Assembly (NCBI RefSeq): GCF_014638745.1
Contig: NZ_BMFO01000001.1
Location: 62,001 to 126,000 of the forward strand
Direction: 5' to 3'
Source of the DNA: Arenimonas maotaiensis
GTDB lineage: Bacteria > Pseudomonadota > Gammaproteobacteria > Xanthomonadales > Xanthomonadaceae
DNA length: 64,000 nt
Numbering within the stretch: position 1 is the stretch's first letter; each line of letters opens with the position of its first letter. Made by a program: the position numbers and the translations under genes. The notes under the pieces were generated by a model, which searched no databases, was not told the DNA's origin, and saw only the letters and a list, made by a program, of their open reading frames with translations. Below are positions 43,223 through 52,355 of the stretch, one piece after another.

Positions 43223-44890
43223 TCAGGCCGGAAGCGTGTTCACGCAGTTGCGGCCGTTCTGTTTGCAGAAATAAAGCGCCTGGTCGGCGCGCTTGAGCGC
43301 GCCCTCGATGTCGGACTGGCCGTCGCGCAGCACCGAGATGCCGATGCTGACGGTGACCGGAATCACGGTGCCGGCGCAGACCACCGGACGTTCGGCGATG
43401 CGTTCGCGGATGCGCTCGGCGAGATGGCGCGCCTGTTCCTCGCCGCAGTCCGGCAGCGCGATCACGAACTCCTCGCCGCCGTAGCGGCCGAGCACGTCGC
43501 CGAAGCGCAGCACCGAGCGGATGCGCAGGGTCACGTCCTTGAGCACGTAATCGCCCACATCGTGGCCGTGGCTGTCGTTGATGCGCTTGAAGTGGTCGAG
43601 GTCGGCGAACAGCACGGCCATGCTGCGGCCGCTCTTCTCGGTCTGCACCGCGGCGATGCGCAGGCGTTCGTCCAGCGCGCGCCGGTTGTAGACCTCCGTC
43701 AGCGAGTCCATCCGCGCCAGATGCTCGTTGGCGTCGCGCTCGCGTTTGTACAGCAGAATGCGTTCGCCCAGACCGAGGTACAGCAGGATGCCGGCCAGCA
43801 CATAGGTGGCCGGGAACACCAAGCCGACGAATTCGTTGAACGGCAGCCGCAGGCTTATTTCGACGATGCGCCAGAACGAGAACACCAGCAGCGGCGTCCA
43901 GGACAGCAGATACAATTTGCCCGCGCGCTGGCCGGCGCGGATCAGCAGGATGCTGGCCAGGATGCCGTTGACCGTGCCGGCGACGATCACCAGATTGCCC
44001 AGGATGGAGCCCAGCGGATTGTCGCGGAAGCCGGGCAGGAAGCTGCCGATCAGCAACAGCAGGAAGCCGCCGATGATGGCGCGCTGCACCAGAGCCAGGC
44101 GCGGCGTGCGCCGGCGCATCTCGAGGAAGATGTAGGCGAAATGGGTCATCACCGCGCAGGCGGCCAAGCCCATGATGCGTTGCAGCGGGTACTCGGCGTC
44201 CAGGCCGGCCAAGCCCGGATAATGGAACACGTCGCCGTTGTTGGTCAGCACGAACAACAGGCTCAGGAAGATGCCGGCGGCGAGGATCAGGAAGGTGGTC
44301 TCCCGCATGATCAGGCTCAGCACGAAGCCGGCCAGCACCAGGGCCAGGATGGTGCCTTCGACCATGCTGTGCCAGCGGATCTGCTCGCCGTCCTGCACGC
44401 GCAGTACGTCTTCTGCCGCCAGACCGAGCTTCAGCGGCGAGACCTCGCCGGTTTGCACCCGCCAGTACACCGAATCGCCGGCGCGCATTTCCGGCGGCAA
44501 GGCCACCACCATCAGGCGCGGCGAGAAGCCGTGGTTGCCCTGCCGGTCGAGCTGCGAGAAGCGCAGGGGCGCCGGGCTGCCCGGCAGCCAGACCTCCGAA
44601 TGGGTCAGGCTGACCGCGCTCAGATGCAGCATCGGGTCGGAAATGCCGTCCAAGTCACGGCGGATTTCCACGCGCCACCAGCCGCTGGTTTCCGGCATCG
44701 GGCTGAACGCCTGTTTGTCGACGGGGATTTCCCGATCACGGTATTTGCCGGCCAGAACCGATTGCCATGGCAGGTCGGCCGGGCCGACGCGATAGACGCG
44801 CAATGGCGTATCGGATTGCGCCCACGACAAAACCGGCATGCAACATGCCAGCGCCAGCAGCAATCCGATCAGCCCCCTGATTTTCCCCAT
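43223..44890 (-). CDS. 7TMR-DISM diguanylate cyclase (GGDEF)
   Basis: A 555-residue membrane sensor. A signal peptide (about 1-24) precedes a periplasmic 7TMR-DISM extracellular domain (about 30-180), then seven transmembrane helices (about 185-385), and a cytoplasmic GGDEF domain (about 400-550). The active site is YGGEEFVIAL, and DSLTEVYNRRALDERL and FADLDHFKRINDSHGHDVGD are intact, so it should synthesise cyclic di-GMP. No RxxD inhibitory site is obvious upstream of GGEEF. It is probably cotranscribed with the YiiX-like gene. The signal sensed is unknown. Confidence 0.92.
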   Translation of the reverse strand: MGKIRGLIGLLLALACCMPVLSWAQSDTPLRVYRVGPADLPWQSVLAGKYRDREIPVDKQAFSPMPETSGWWRVEIRRDLDGISDPMLHLSAVSLTHSEVWLPGSPAPLRFSQLDRQGNHGFSPRLMVVALPPEMRAGDSVYWRVQTGEVSPLKLGLAAEDVLRVQDGEQIRWHSMVEGTILALVLAGFVLSLIMRETTFLILAAGIFLSLLFVLTNNGDVFHYPGLAGLDAEYPLQRIMGLAACAVMTHFAYIFLEMRRRTPRLALVQRAIIGGFLLLLIGSFLPGFRDNPLGSILGNLVIVAGTVNGILASILLIRAGQRAGKLYLLSWTPLLVFSFWRIVEISLRLPFNEFVGLVFPATYVLAGILLYLGLGERILLYKRERDANEHLARMDSLTEVYNRRALDERLRIAAVQTEKSGRSMAVLFADLDHFKRINDSHGHDVGDYVLKDVTLRIRSVLRFGDVLGRYGGEEFVIALPDCGEEQARHLAERIRERIAERPVVCAGTVIPVTVSIGISVLRDGQSDIEGALKRADQALYFCKQNGRNCVNTLPA

Positions 44891-44997
44891 CGGCGCATCG
44901 TAACCGATTGTCCGGCTTTACAAAAGCCCGGGAACGGCGCACTTCCGCCGTCTTCCGGCGTCTGTTAGGATGGGCTCCCCGTCCACGGAGCAGCGCC

Positions 44998-45453
44998 ATG
45001 AAAGACCAAGACAGGAAAAAAGCCATCAAACTCCTCAATGAAATCATGGAGTTCGAACTCTCCGGCGTGGTGCGCTACACCCACTATTCGCTGATGGTGT
45101 TCGGCTACAACCGCATCCCCATCGTGTCCTGGCTGAAAGGCAACGCCGACGAAAGCCTGGCCCACGCCCGCAAGGCCGGAGAGCTGGTGACCATGCTCGG
45201 CGGCCATCCGTCGCTGAGGATCGGGGCCCTGCTGGAGACCGAGAAACACGACATCGGCGACATCCTGCGCGAAAGCCTGGAGCACGAGAAGCAGGCCGGC
45301 CAGTGCTATTACAAACTGCTCAAGCTGGTCGAAGGCAAATCGGTGATCCTCGAGGAATACTGCCGCGAGATGATCTACCAGGAAGAACTGCATCTGGACG
45401 AAGTCAACAAGATGCTGCGCAAGCCGGGCGAACTGACGCCGTTCAAGGATTGA
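44998..45453 (+). CDS. Ferritin-like (bacterioferritin-type) protein
   Basis: A 151-residue four-helix ferritin-like protein. Iron ligands of the ferroxidase type can be seen in EFELSGVVRYTHY, DESLAHARKAGEL, SLEHEKQAGQCYY and YQEELHLDEV. Compared with E. coli Bfr, the second-helix EMKH pattern is replaced by ESLAH, so the glutamate is shifted by one position and the haem-ligand methionine is not evident. It may therefore be a non-haem iron-binding relative. The ATG at 44998 follows GGAGCAGCGCC. The 3' end overlaps the convergent WS/DGAT gene by 11 nt. Confidence 0.82.
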   Translation: MKDQDRKKAIKLLNEIMEFELSGVVRYTHYSLMVFGYNRIPIVSWLKGNADESLAHARKAGELVTMLGGHPSLRIGALLETEKHDIGDILRESLEHEKQAGQCYYKLLKLVEGKSVILEEYCREMIYQEELHLDEVNKMLRKPGELTPFKD

Positions 45454-46885
45454 TCCGGCGCGGCGGGCCGGCCTTCGCCGGCTCGCCCCAATCGTCCATC
45501 AGAGCGATGTACAGCAGCTTCTCGAACTCGGGAATGAAGCGCCGGATCACCGCGTCCGGATCCGGCATCAGCTTGGCGTCGGCGATCAGGCCGAAATGCA
45601 CCTTGCCGTTGTAGCTCAGGATGCTGACGCCCAGGCCGATCGAGCCGGTCTGCGGCACCCAGAACATCTGCTCGGCGATCTTCGCGCCTGCCAGATACAG
45701 CGGCATCTGCGGACCCGGCACATTGGTGGCGACGGTGGTGGCCTTGCGGCTGAAGACCTCGAACGCCAGGTTCTGCACCATCGGCGGCGCCATGCCCAAG
45801 GCGGCCAACAGGCCGTACACCACCACCGCTTGGCGCGACTGCTTGAGCTGCTTCATGCTTTCCACCACCCGCAGCAGTCGGCTGACCGGATGGTGCTCGC
45901 CGACCGGCAGGTCGAGGAACACCAGGCCGAAATGGTTGCCGAGCTTCTTGGCGTGTTCCAGCGGCCGCAGGTTGACCGGCACCGTGGCGCGGATCGACAC
46001 CCCGTCCAGCGACTCGCCGCGCTCGAGCATGTAACTGCGCAGGGCGCCTGCCATCGAAGCCATCAGCACGTCGTTGACCGTGGCGTCGAAGGCGCGGGAA
46101 ATCGCCTTGACCTCCTCCAGCGGCAACGGCGGCGCCCAAGCCACGCGCTTGCTGACGCCCAAGCGGCCGCGCAGCACGGTTTCCGGGTCATCGCTGAGCG
46201 ACAGCGCCAGCGCCAGCTCGCGGGCGATCTCGCCGCCCTCCTTGGCCACCACGCCGGCCAAGGTCGGATCTCGGTAGAAATCCATGCTCTTGCCGAGCAG
46301 GTCCTCGCCGAGCTTCATGTAGCGGTCGATGACGCCCATGCGTGCACGCACCGCCCGTCCGTCTTCCTTCAGCCAAGTCTTCGACAGCGGCTCGCGTTTG
46401 CGCGGCCGGGCTTCGGCATCGGTCATCGACAACAGCACCTGCACCAGGGCGATGCCGTCGGCATAGCAGTGGTGGATGCGCGTCACCAACGCAGAGCCTC
46501 CGCCGTATTTCTCGATCAGATCGAATTGCCAGAGCGGCTTGCTCTTGTCCAGCGGCGTGGACGCCATCTGGCTGACGAAGCGCTCCAAGGCGGCTTTGTC
46601 GGCCTTGCCCGGCAAGGCGGAAAGCCGTACGTGATGGTCCAGGTCGAAATCGGCGTCTTCCTGCCAGAAGGTTCCGGTGGCGGTTTCGACCACCTTCTGC
46701 CGGAAGCGCGGATAGGCCATGAAACGCTCGTGGATGACCTTCTGCAGACCGGGGAGCGTCACCGGCGTCTCGAACATCATCACGCCGGTGATCATCATCA
46801 GGTTGGTCGGCCGTTCCATGCGCAACCAGGCCTGGTCGACCCGGCTCATCGGCGATTTTCGAGGGGCTTTGCGGGTCGCGGCCAT
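45443..46885 (-). CDS. Wax ester synthase/diacylglycerol acyltransferase (WS/DGAT)
   Basis: A 480-residue acyltransferase that condenses acyl-CoA with fatty alcohols or diacylglycerol to make storage neutral lipids. The catalytic motif HHxxxDG is present as HHCYADG (about residue 142), and the C-terminal NVPGPQMPLYLAGAKI is characteristic of the family. The N-terminus MSRVDQAWLRMERPTN is standard. The organism also encodes fadD, the fad operon and fatty-acid-responsive regulation nearby, so neutral-lipid storage is plausible. Substrate preference cannot be told from sequence. Confidence 0.9.
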   Translation of the reverse strand: MAATRKAPRKSPMSRVDQAWLRMERPTNLMMITGVMMFETPVTLPGLQKVIHERFMAYPRFRQKVVETATGTFWQEDADFDLDHHVRLSALPGKADKAALERFVSQMASTPLDKSKPLWQFDLIEKYGGGSALVTRIHHCYADGIALVQVLLSMTDAEARPRKREPLSKTWLKEDGRAVRARMGVIDRYMKLGEDLLGKSMDFYRDPTLAGVVAKEGGEIARELALALSLSDDPETVLRGRLGVSKRVAWAPPLPLEEVKAISRAFDATVNDVLMASMAGALRSYMLERGESLDGVSIRATVPVNLRPLEHAKKLGNHFGLVFLDLPVGEHHPVSRLLRVVESMKQLKQSRQAVVVYGLLAALGMAPPMVQNLAFEVFSRKATTVATNVPGPQMPLYLAGAKIAEQMFWVPQTGSIGLGVSILSYNGKVHFGLIADAKLMPDPDAVIRRFIPEFEKLLYIALMDDWGEPAKAGPPRRINP

Positions 46886-46938
46886 AGGGGAACCGGAAGA
46901 GGATTCGGCTCCACTTTACCGCAAGCCCCCGCCGGACA

Positions 46939-48348
46939 CTAGCGCCGGCTATAGGCCGCCAAGGCCGCCGCGCGCGACTCGCCCAGATCCACCATCGGCG
47001 CAACCGGATACTCCGGCGCGGAATGGCGGAGCAGTTCCGGCCGTTGCCAGGGCGCGAACACCAGCGGCGTCGGCAACTGCTGCAGCTCCGGCACCCAGCG
47101 CTTGATGTAACGCGCCTGCGGATCGAACTTCTCGGATTGGCTGACCGGATTGAAGATGCGGAAGTACGGGGCGGCATCGCAGCCGGTGCCGGCCGTCCAC
47201 TGCCAGCCCTGGCTGTTGTTGGCCAGATCGGCGTCCAGCAGCGTGTCCCAGAACCAGCGCGCGCCGTGCAGCCAGTGGTGGCGTAGGTTCTTGCACAGGA
47301 AGCTGGCCACGATCATGCGCACCCGGTTGTGCATCCAGCCGGTGTGCCAGAGCTCGCGCATGCCGGCGTCCACGATCGGGATGCCGGTGCGGCCGCGCTG
47401 CCAGCGCGCCAGCGATTCCGCATCGGGCTCGGCCCAGTCGAAACGGTCGAACTGCGGGTTCAGGTTATGGTCGGTGGAGTCCGGGAAATGGTGGATCAGG
47501 TGGTAGGAGAATTCGCGCCAGCCCAGTTCGGACCGGAAATGGGCCAAGTCGGCCTGGCCGGTCTCCGACAGGCGCAGCGTCGCCGTCCGCCGCCAGATCT
47601 GCTGCGGCGAAATTTCGCCGAAGTGCAGGTGCGGCGACAGTTTCGAGGTGCCGGTCCGGTCGGGCAGGTTGCGCTGCTCCTTGTAACCTTCGACGGCGCC
47701 TTCGCAGAACGCCTCCAGCAGTTCCCGGGCGCCTTCCTCGCCCGGCCGCCAATGGCTCCAGAAGCCCGCATGCCAGGCGATGGCCGGCAGCAGGCCCAAC
47801 TGCTCGATGCCTAGACCGACGGCCTCGACGGACGGCAGGCGCGATGGCGCCGGGTATTCGGCACGCAGGCTGAAAGCGGCCGAGGCATTGCGCCAGAACG
47901 GGGTGAACACCTTGTAGGGCGTACCGGAACCGGTCTGCACCTGCCAAGGCTCCACCAGCAGGCTGGCGTTGAAGCGCTTGACCGCAATGCCGCTGCGCTC
48001 GAAGGCCTGCTGCACGCGGGCGTCGCGCGCCTGCAGCAACGGCTCGTAGACGTTGCCGAAATACAGGGCTTCGGCGCGGGTTTCGCGCTGCAGGCGTTCG
48101 AGCTCGGCCAGGCTCGCGCCGCGCGCGATGACCAGACGTCCACCGCGGGCTTCGATATCGCGATGCAGGCTGAGCAGGGAGAAATGCAGCCAGGCGAGCG
48201 AGGCGGCGCCCGGCGCCCAAGCCCCCTCTTCCTCCGGCGCGTGCACATACACCAGCACCGGCGCGTAGCCGTCGGCGATGGCTTGGGCCAGCGCGGGATT
48301 GTCGTGCAGGCGCAGATCGCGCCGCAACCAGACCAATGCGTTCGCCAC
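46939..48348 (-). CDS. phrB: Deoxyribodipyrimidine photolyase
   Basis: PhrB repairs cyclobutane pyrimidine dimers using blue light and FADH-. The 469-residue class I enzyme has an N-terminal alpha/beta antenna domain (LVWLRRDLRLHDNPAL) and the FAD domain with TSKLSPHLHFGEISP, VDAGMRELWHTGWMHNRVRM and WQWTAGTGCDAAPYFRIFNP. Tryptophans of the electron-transfer chain appear conserved. It lies 64 nt downstream of alr, beyond a GC hairpin. Nothing unusual is seen. Confidence 0.95.
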   Translation of the reverse strand: MANALVWLRRDLRLHDNPALAQAIADGYAPVLVYVHAPEEEGAWAPGAASLAWLHFSLLSLHRDIEARGGRLVIARGASLAELERLQRETRAEALYFGNVYEPLLQARDARVQQAFERSGIAVKRFNASLLVEPWQVQTGSGTPYKVFTPFWRNASAAFSLRAEYPAPSRLPSVEAVGLGIEQLGLLPAIAWHAGFWSHWRPGEEGARELLEAFCEGAVEGYKEQRNLPDRTGTSKLSPHLHFGEISPQQIWRRTATLRLSETGQADLAHFRSELGWREFSYHLIHHFPDSTDHNLNPQFDRFDWAEPDAESLARWQRGRTGIPIVDAGMRELWHTGWMHNRVRMIVASFLCKNLRHHWLHGARWFWDTLLDADLANNSQGWQWTAGTGCDAAPYFRIFNPVSQSEKFDPQARYIKRWVPELQQLPTPLVFAPWQRPELLRHSAPEYPVAPMVDLGESRAAALAAYSRR

Positions 48349-48385
48349 AGGGCCTCCGGAATCTCGATTAAACAGCTATTACAGC

Positions 48386-48405
48386 GCGCCGGCCGTCGCG
48401 CCGGC
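48386..48405 (-). terminator. Weak hairpin between alr and phrB
   Basis: An 8-bp GC stem (48386-48393 with 48398-48405, loop of 4) lies between the two minus-strand genes. Only scattered T residues follow on the minus strand, so termination would be partial. Confidence 0.35.
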
Positions 48406-48412
48406 GTGAATC

Positions 48413-49483
48413 TCAGGCTTCGACGAAGCGGACCCGGCGGGTGATCGAGCAGGTCAGCTCGTAGCTGATGGTGCCGGCGGCGGCAGCCACTTCCTCGACC
48501 GGCAACCCCTCGCCCCACAGCACCACCGGATCGCCGACGGCGGCCTCGGGTTGGCCGCGCAGGTCAAGCGTCATCAGGTCCATCGAGACCCGTCCGATGA
48601 TCGGCACGCGGCGGCCGTTCAACAGCACCGGCGTGCCGGGACGGATCACGCGCGGATAGCCGTCGCCGTAGCCGATGGCGGCGACGCCGACCGGCATGTC
48701 CTCCGGACAGGTGTAGATGCCGGAATAGCCGATGCGCTCGCATTTGGCGACGGTCTGCACGGAAATCAGGCGCGTGCTCAGGGTCATCGCCGGCCGCAGG
48801 CCGAAATCGGCGCCGGTCTTGCCCTCGCCGACCGCCAGCCCGTACAGGGCGCCGCCGGCGCGCAACCACTGCCGGTGGGCCTCCGGCCAGATCAGGATGC
48901 CGGCCGAATTGGCGATGGACGCCGCGGCCGAGGGCGGCAGGTGGTCGCCGAAGGTCCGCAGCTGCTCGGCCGTCTGCGGGCTTCCGGTGTCCTCGGAACT
49001 GGCCAGGTGGCTCATGCAGACGATGTCCGCCGCCACGTTCGGCAAGGCCCGCAGACGGGCGTGGGCGGCGGCGAAATCGGCCGGCGCGAAGCCGAGGCGG
49101 TGCATCCCGCTGTCCATCTTCAGCCAGACCTTCAGCGGCGAGCCGTGGTCGGCCGCCAGCATGTCCAGCTGCGTGCGGTGGTGCACGACGGTGTCGACGT
49201 CCAGCTGGCGCAGCTGCTCCAGGTCGGCCGGCTCGTCGAAACCGGACAGCAGCAGGATCTTCTGCGAGAAACCGGCGGCGCGCAGGCGCTGCGCGTCCGA
49301 CAGCGCCGCCACGCCGAAGCCGTCGGCGCCGGCCAAGGCGTGCGCCACGCGCTCCAATCCGTGCCCGTAACCGTCGGCCTTGACCACCGCCATCACTTTC
49401 GCGTGCGGGGCGCGGGCGCGGACCACGGCCAGGTTGTGGCGCAGCGCGTCGATGTGGATATGGGCGGTGGTCGCGCGGGCCAT
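48413..49483 (-). CDS. alr: Alanine racemase
   Basis: Alr interconverts L- and D-alanine with PLP, supplying D-Ala for peptidoglycan. The 356-residue protein has the PLP lysine in VMAVVKADGYGHG and the C-terminal segment with the catalytic tyrosine CERIGYSGIYTCPEDMPVG in part (RIGYSGIYTC), and GRVSMDLMTLDL. It lies 3 nt after dnaB, a pairing common in gammaproteobacteria. Biosynthetic use is more likely than alanine catabolism. Confidence 0.95.
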   Translation of the reverse strand: MARATTAHIHIDALRHNLAVVRARAPHAKVMAVVKADGYGHGLERVAHALAGADGFGVAALSDAQRLRAAGFSQKILLLSGFDEPADLEQLRQLDVDTVVHHRTQLDMLAADHGSPLKVWLKMDSGMHRLGFAPADFAAAHARLRALPNVAADIVCMSHLASSEDTGSPQTAEQLRTFGDHLPPSAAASIANSAGILIWPEAHRQWLRAGGALYGLAVGEGKTGADFGLRPAMTLSTRLISVQTVAKCERIGYSGIYTCPEDMPVGVAAIGYGDGYPRVIRPGTPVLLNGRRVPIIGRVSMDLMTLDLRGQPEAAVGDPVVLWGEGLPVEEVAAAAGTISYELTCSITRRVRFVEA

Positions 49484-49486
49484 GGC

Positions 49487-50875
49487 TTACTCGAAACTGC
49501 CGTGCTGGTCGTGGGCCAGGTTGTCGAAGCGGGTGTACTCGCCGAAGAACTTCAGCTTGAAGGTGCCGGTCGAGCCGTTACGGTGCTTGCTGATGATGAC
49601 TTCCGCCAGCCCCTTGTCCTGCGATTCCTTGTTGTAGTACTCGTCGCGGTAGATGAACAGGATAATGTCGGCGTCCTGCTCGATACCGCCGGATTCGCGC
49701 AGGTCGGACATCACCGGGCGCTTGTCGGTCCGGCTTTCCAGGCCGCGGTTGAGCTGCGAGAGCGCGATGACCGGGATGTCGAGCTCCTTGGCCAGCGCCT
49801 TCAGCGAGCGCGAGATCTCGGAGATCTCGGTGGCGCGGTTCTCCTTGCTGCCCGGCACCTGCATCAGCTGCAGGTAATCGACCACGATCAGGCCGAGGTC
49901 GTGCTCGCGCTTCAGGCGCCGGGCGCGGAACGCCAGCTCCTGCGGCGACAGCGCCGGCGTGTCGTCGATGAAGATCTTCGACTCGGTCAGCATCCGGATC
50001 GCCATGGTCAGCCGCGACCAGTCCTCGTCCTCGAGCGTGCCGGAACGCAGGCCGTTGGCGTTGATGCGGCCGATCGACGACAGCAGGCGCTGCGCCAGCT
50101 GGCCGGCCGACATCTCCATCGAATACACCGCCACCGCCTTCTTGGTCTTCAGCGCCGCGTATTCGGCGATGTTCAGCGCCAGCGTGGTCTTGCCCATGGC
50201 CGGACGCGCGGCGAGGATGATCAGGTCCTGCTTCTGCAGGCCGGAGGTCATCTCGTCGAACTCGCTGAAGCCGCTCGGCAGGCCCGACAGCGCGCCCTGG
50301 TTCTCGTAGCGCTTGATGATCTGGTCGTAGGCCTCCTTGGCGGCGTCCTTGATGGCCACGAAACCCTTCTTGGCGCGCGCCCCCTGCTCGGCGATCTTGA
50401 ACACCGCCTGCTCGGCGCTGGCCAGCAGCTCCTTGATGTCGCGGCCGTCCGGCGCGAAGCCGTTGTTGACGATGTCGGTGCCGGCTTCGATCATCTGCCG
50501 CAGCACCGATTTCTCGCGCACGATCTCGGCCCAGGCCCGGATGTTGGCGGCCGACGGCGTCTGGCTGACCAGATCGACCAGGTATTCGGTGCCGCCGACC
50601 TGGTTGGCGCGGTTGTTGGCGCTCAGCCACTCGCCGATGGTGATGGCGTCGAACGGCTGGTTGCGCTCGGACAGCTCGAGGATGGCCTGGTAGATGACCC
50701 GGTGCGCCTGCAGGTAGAAGTCGTCCGCGACCAGCAGGTCGCCGAGGTGGTTGATCGACTCCGGCGACAGCATCAGGCCGCCGAGCACGGCCTGCTCGGC
50801 CTCGACCGACTGCGGCGGCACTTTCAGTTCATCGACGCGGCGGTTGCCGGACAGGGATTCGGGACGTGCGGACAT
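49487..50875 (-). CDS. dnaB: Replicative DNA helicase DnaB
   Basis: DnaB is the hexameric 5'-3' helicase of the replication fork. The 462-residue protein has the N-terminal primase-interacting domain (PPQSVEAEQAVLGGLMLSP) and a RecA-like motor with Walker A ARPAMGKTTLAL, Walker B LIVVDYLQLM and the arginine-finger region DLRESGGIEQDADIILF. No intein is present. It follows the rplI terminator and is coupled to alr. Confidence 0.97.
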   Translation of the reverse strand: MSARPESLSGNRRVDELKVPPQSVEAEQAVLGGLMLSPESINHLGDLLVADDFYLQAHRVIYQAILELSERNQPFDAITIGEWLSANNRANQVGGTEYLVDLVSQTPSAANIRAWAEIVREKSVLRQMIEAGTDIVNNGFAPDGRDIKELLASAEQAVFKIAEQGARAKKGFVAIKDAAKEAYDQIIKRYENQGALSGLPSGFSEFDEMTSGLQKQDLIILAARPAMGKTTLALNIAEYAALKTKKAVAVYSMEMSAGQLAQRLLSSIGRINANGLRSGTLEDEDWSRLTMAIRMLTESKIFIDDTPALSPQELAFRARRLKREHDLGLIVVDYLQLMQVPGSKENRATEISEISRSLKALAKELDIPVIALSQLNRGLESRTDKRPVMSDLRESGGIEQDADIILFIYRDEYYNKESQDKGLAEVIISKHRNGSTGTFKLKFFGEYTRFDNLAHDQHGSFE

Positions 50876-50967
50876 GGCTTCTCGGGGCGTTGACGCAGGA
50901 CTCTATCGTACCGCGTTCGGCGGCCGGACGTTGCGGATAACGCTGTGGATATCCGGTGGAATTCACG

Positions 50968-50998
50968 GCAAAAAAAACCGCCCGGAGGCGGTTTCTTT
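50968..50998 (-). terminator. Intrinsic terminator of the rpsF-rpsR-rplI operon
   Basis: An 8-bp stem (50975-50982 with 50987-50994, loop CGGA) is followed on the minus strand by a run of T residues, 22 bases beyond the rplI stop. Confidence 0.88.
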
Positions 50999-51019
50999 CG
51001 TTGCGGGCGGAACCGGCGA

Positions 51020-51472
51020 TCAGGCCGCTTCCGGCACCACGGTCACTTTGACCTTGGCGTCGACGTCGGCGTGCAGGTGCACGGCGACCTCGAATTCGCC
51101 GGTGCGGCGGATCGGGCCTTCGCCCATCACCACTTCCGACTTCTCCAGCTTGTGGCCGGCGGCGGTGAAGGCTTCCGCGATGTCGCGGGCGCCGATCGAA
51201 CCGAACAGCTTGCCTTCGGCCGAGGCGTTGGCCGAGATGGTGACGGCGGCGCCGTCCAGCGCATCCTTGCGGGCGTTGGCGGCGGCCAGCACGGCGGCAG
51301 CCTTGGCTTCGTACTCGGCGCGCTTGGCTTCGAACGCGGCGACGTTGTCGGCGGTGGCCGGCACGGCCTTGCCGTACGGGATCAGGAAGTTGCGGCCGAA
51401 GCCCGGTTTGACGACCACTTGGTCGCCGAGGCCGCCGAGGTTGGCGACTTTTTGCAGCAGGATGACTTTCAT
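51020..51472 (-). CDS. rplI: 50S ribosomal protein L9
   Basis: L9 binds 23S rRNA at the base of the L1 stalk. The 150-residue protein has the conserved N-terminus [20 protein letters not shown] and [15 protein letters not shown], a long connecting helix, and the C-terminal domain. It is the last gene of the S6-S18-L9 operon and is followed by a strong terminator. Confidence 0.97.
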   Translation of the reverse strand: MKVILLQKVANLGGLGDQVVVKPGFGRNFLIPYGKAVPATADNVAAFEAKRAEYEAKAAAVLAAANARKDALDGAAVTISANASAEGKLFGSIGARDIAEAFTAAGHKLEKSEVVMGEGPIRRTGEFEVAVHLHADVDAKVKVTVVPEAA

Positions 51473-51542
51473 GATGACTCCAGTTCTATACGTTAGCGGG
51501 CGGAAACCGCCCGCAGCGGGTGCTGTCCGTACAACGTTCGGA

Positions 51543-51773
51543 TCAAACGTCGTGGTTGTCGGTATACGGGATCAGGGCCAGGAAGCGGGCACGCTTGATC
51601 GCGGCCTGCAGCATGCGCTGGTACTTGGCCTTGGTGCCGGTGATGCGGCTCGGCACGATCTTGCCGTTCTCGGTGATGTACTGGCGCAGCGTGTTCAGGT
51701 CTTTGTAATCGATGCTGGTGGCGCCTTCGGCGGAGAACTTGCAGAATTTGCGGCGACGGAAGAATTTCGACAT
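51543..51773 (-). CDS. rpsR: 30S ribosomal protein S18
   Basis: S18 forms a heterodimer with S6 on the 30S platform. The 76-residue protein shows [33 protein letters not shown] and the basic [11 protein letters not shown]. It lies 17 nt after rpsF, without the priB gene found between them in enterobacteria. Confidence 0.97.
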   Translation of the reverse strand: MSKFFRRRKFCKFSAEGATSIDYKDLNTLRQYITENGKIVPSRITGTKAKYQRMLQAAIKRARFLALIPYTDNHDV

Positions 51774-51790
51774 GGTGTGTTCCTCGGGTC

Positions 51791-52210
51791 TCAGGCAGCG
51801 GATTCGCTGGTTTCGGCGTCGTCGCTTTCGACGGTCTCGGCGGCGGCTTCGGCGCCGTCGTCGTCACGGCGGCGGCGGTCGCCCTTGTCGTCCTTGTGCT
51901 TCATGATCAGGGACTGCTCGGTGACGGCCTCGTCCATGGACAGCACCAGGTGGCGCAGCACGGCGTCGTTGAAGCGGAAACCGTCGGTCAGCTCGTTCAG
52001 CACGGACTGGTCGCACTCGATGTTCATGAGCACGTAGTGGGCCTTGACCAGGTTCTCGATCGAATAGGCCAGCTGGCGGCGGCCCCAGTCTTCCAGGCGG
52101 TGGATCTTGCCGTTGGCGCCCTCGATGAGGGACTTGTAGCGCTCGACCATGGCCGGCACTTGTTCGGACTGGTCCGGATGGACCATGAACACGACTTCGT
52201 AATGACGCAT
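51791..52210 (-). CDS. rpsF: 30S ribosomal protein S6
   Basis: S6 partners S18 in the 30S subunit. The 139-residue protein begins [19 protein letters not shown] and has the typical [21 protein letters not shown]. Its C-terminal tail, from about residue 100, is long and acidic ([17 protein letters not shown]), as in proteobacterial S6 that receives glutamates from RimK. The start at 52210 was chosen over the frame extension to 52303. The leader may carry an S6:S18-binding hairpin. Confidence 0.97.
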   Translation of the reverse strand: MRHYEVVFMVHPDQSEQVPAMVERYKSLIEGANGKIHRLEDWGRRQLAYSIENLVKAHYVLMNIECDQSVLNELTDGFRFNDAVLRHLVLSMDEAVTEQSLIMKHKDDKGDRRRRDDDGAEAAAETVESDDAETSESAA

Positions 52211-52262
52211 TGTGATGTTTCCTTGTGGATGATGGCCTTGCGGCCAAACAGCCCCCCGCGGA

Positions 52263-52302
52263 TGCGGTGGAGCAAGAACTCCCGCCAGGTGCGGGAGCCG
52301 CA
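52263..52302 (-). promoter_or_regulatory. rpsF leader stem, possible S6:S18 autoregulatory element
   Basis: A 7-bp hairpin (52279-52285 with 52291-52297) is enclosed by a second stem TGCGG/CCGCA (52263-52267 with 52298-52302) with a one-sided bulge. S6:S18 complexes bind a comparable bulged stem in many rpsF leaders. The predicted promoter would start transcription near 52297, which would leave out the outer strand, so either the start site or this assignment needs adjustment. Confidence 0.3.
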
Positions 52303-52303
52303 T

Positions 52304-52332
52304 AGTATGACCGGCTTTTACCGGAAAGACAA
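52304..52332 (-). promoter_or_regulatory. Predicted sigma70 promoter of rpsF operon
   Basis: On the minus strand TTGTCT (complement of 52327-52332) and CATACT (complement of 52304-52309) are spaced by 17 bases, between the A-type carrier gene and rpsF. Confidence 0.5.
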
Positions 52333-52355
52333 GGCGTTACGGCGTTTCGGACGGT

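Noticed and set aside
48551-50893. 780-residue plus-strand frame opposite alr and dnaB
   Set aside because: Antisense shadow; crosses two certain genes and a gene boundary.
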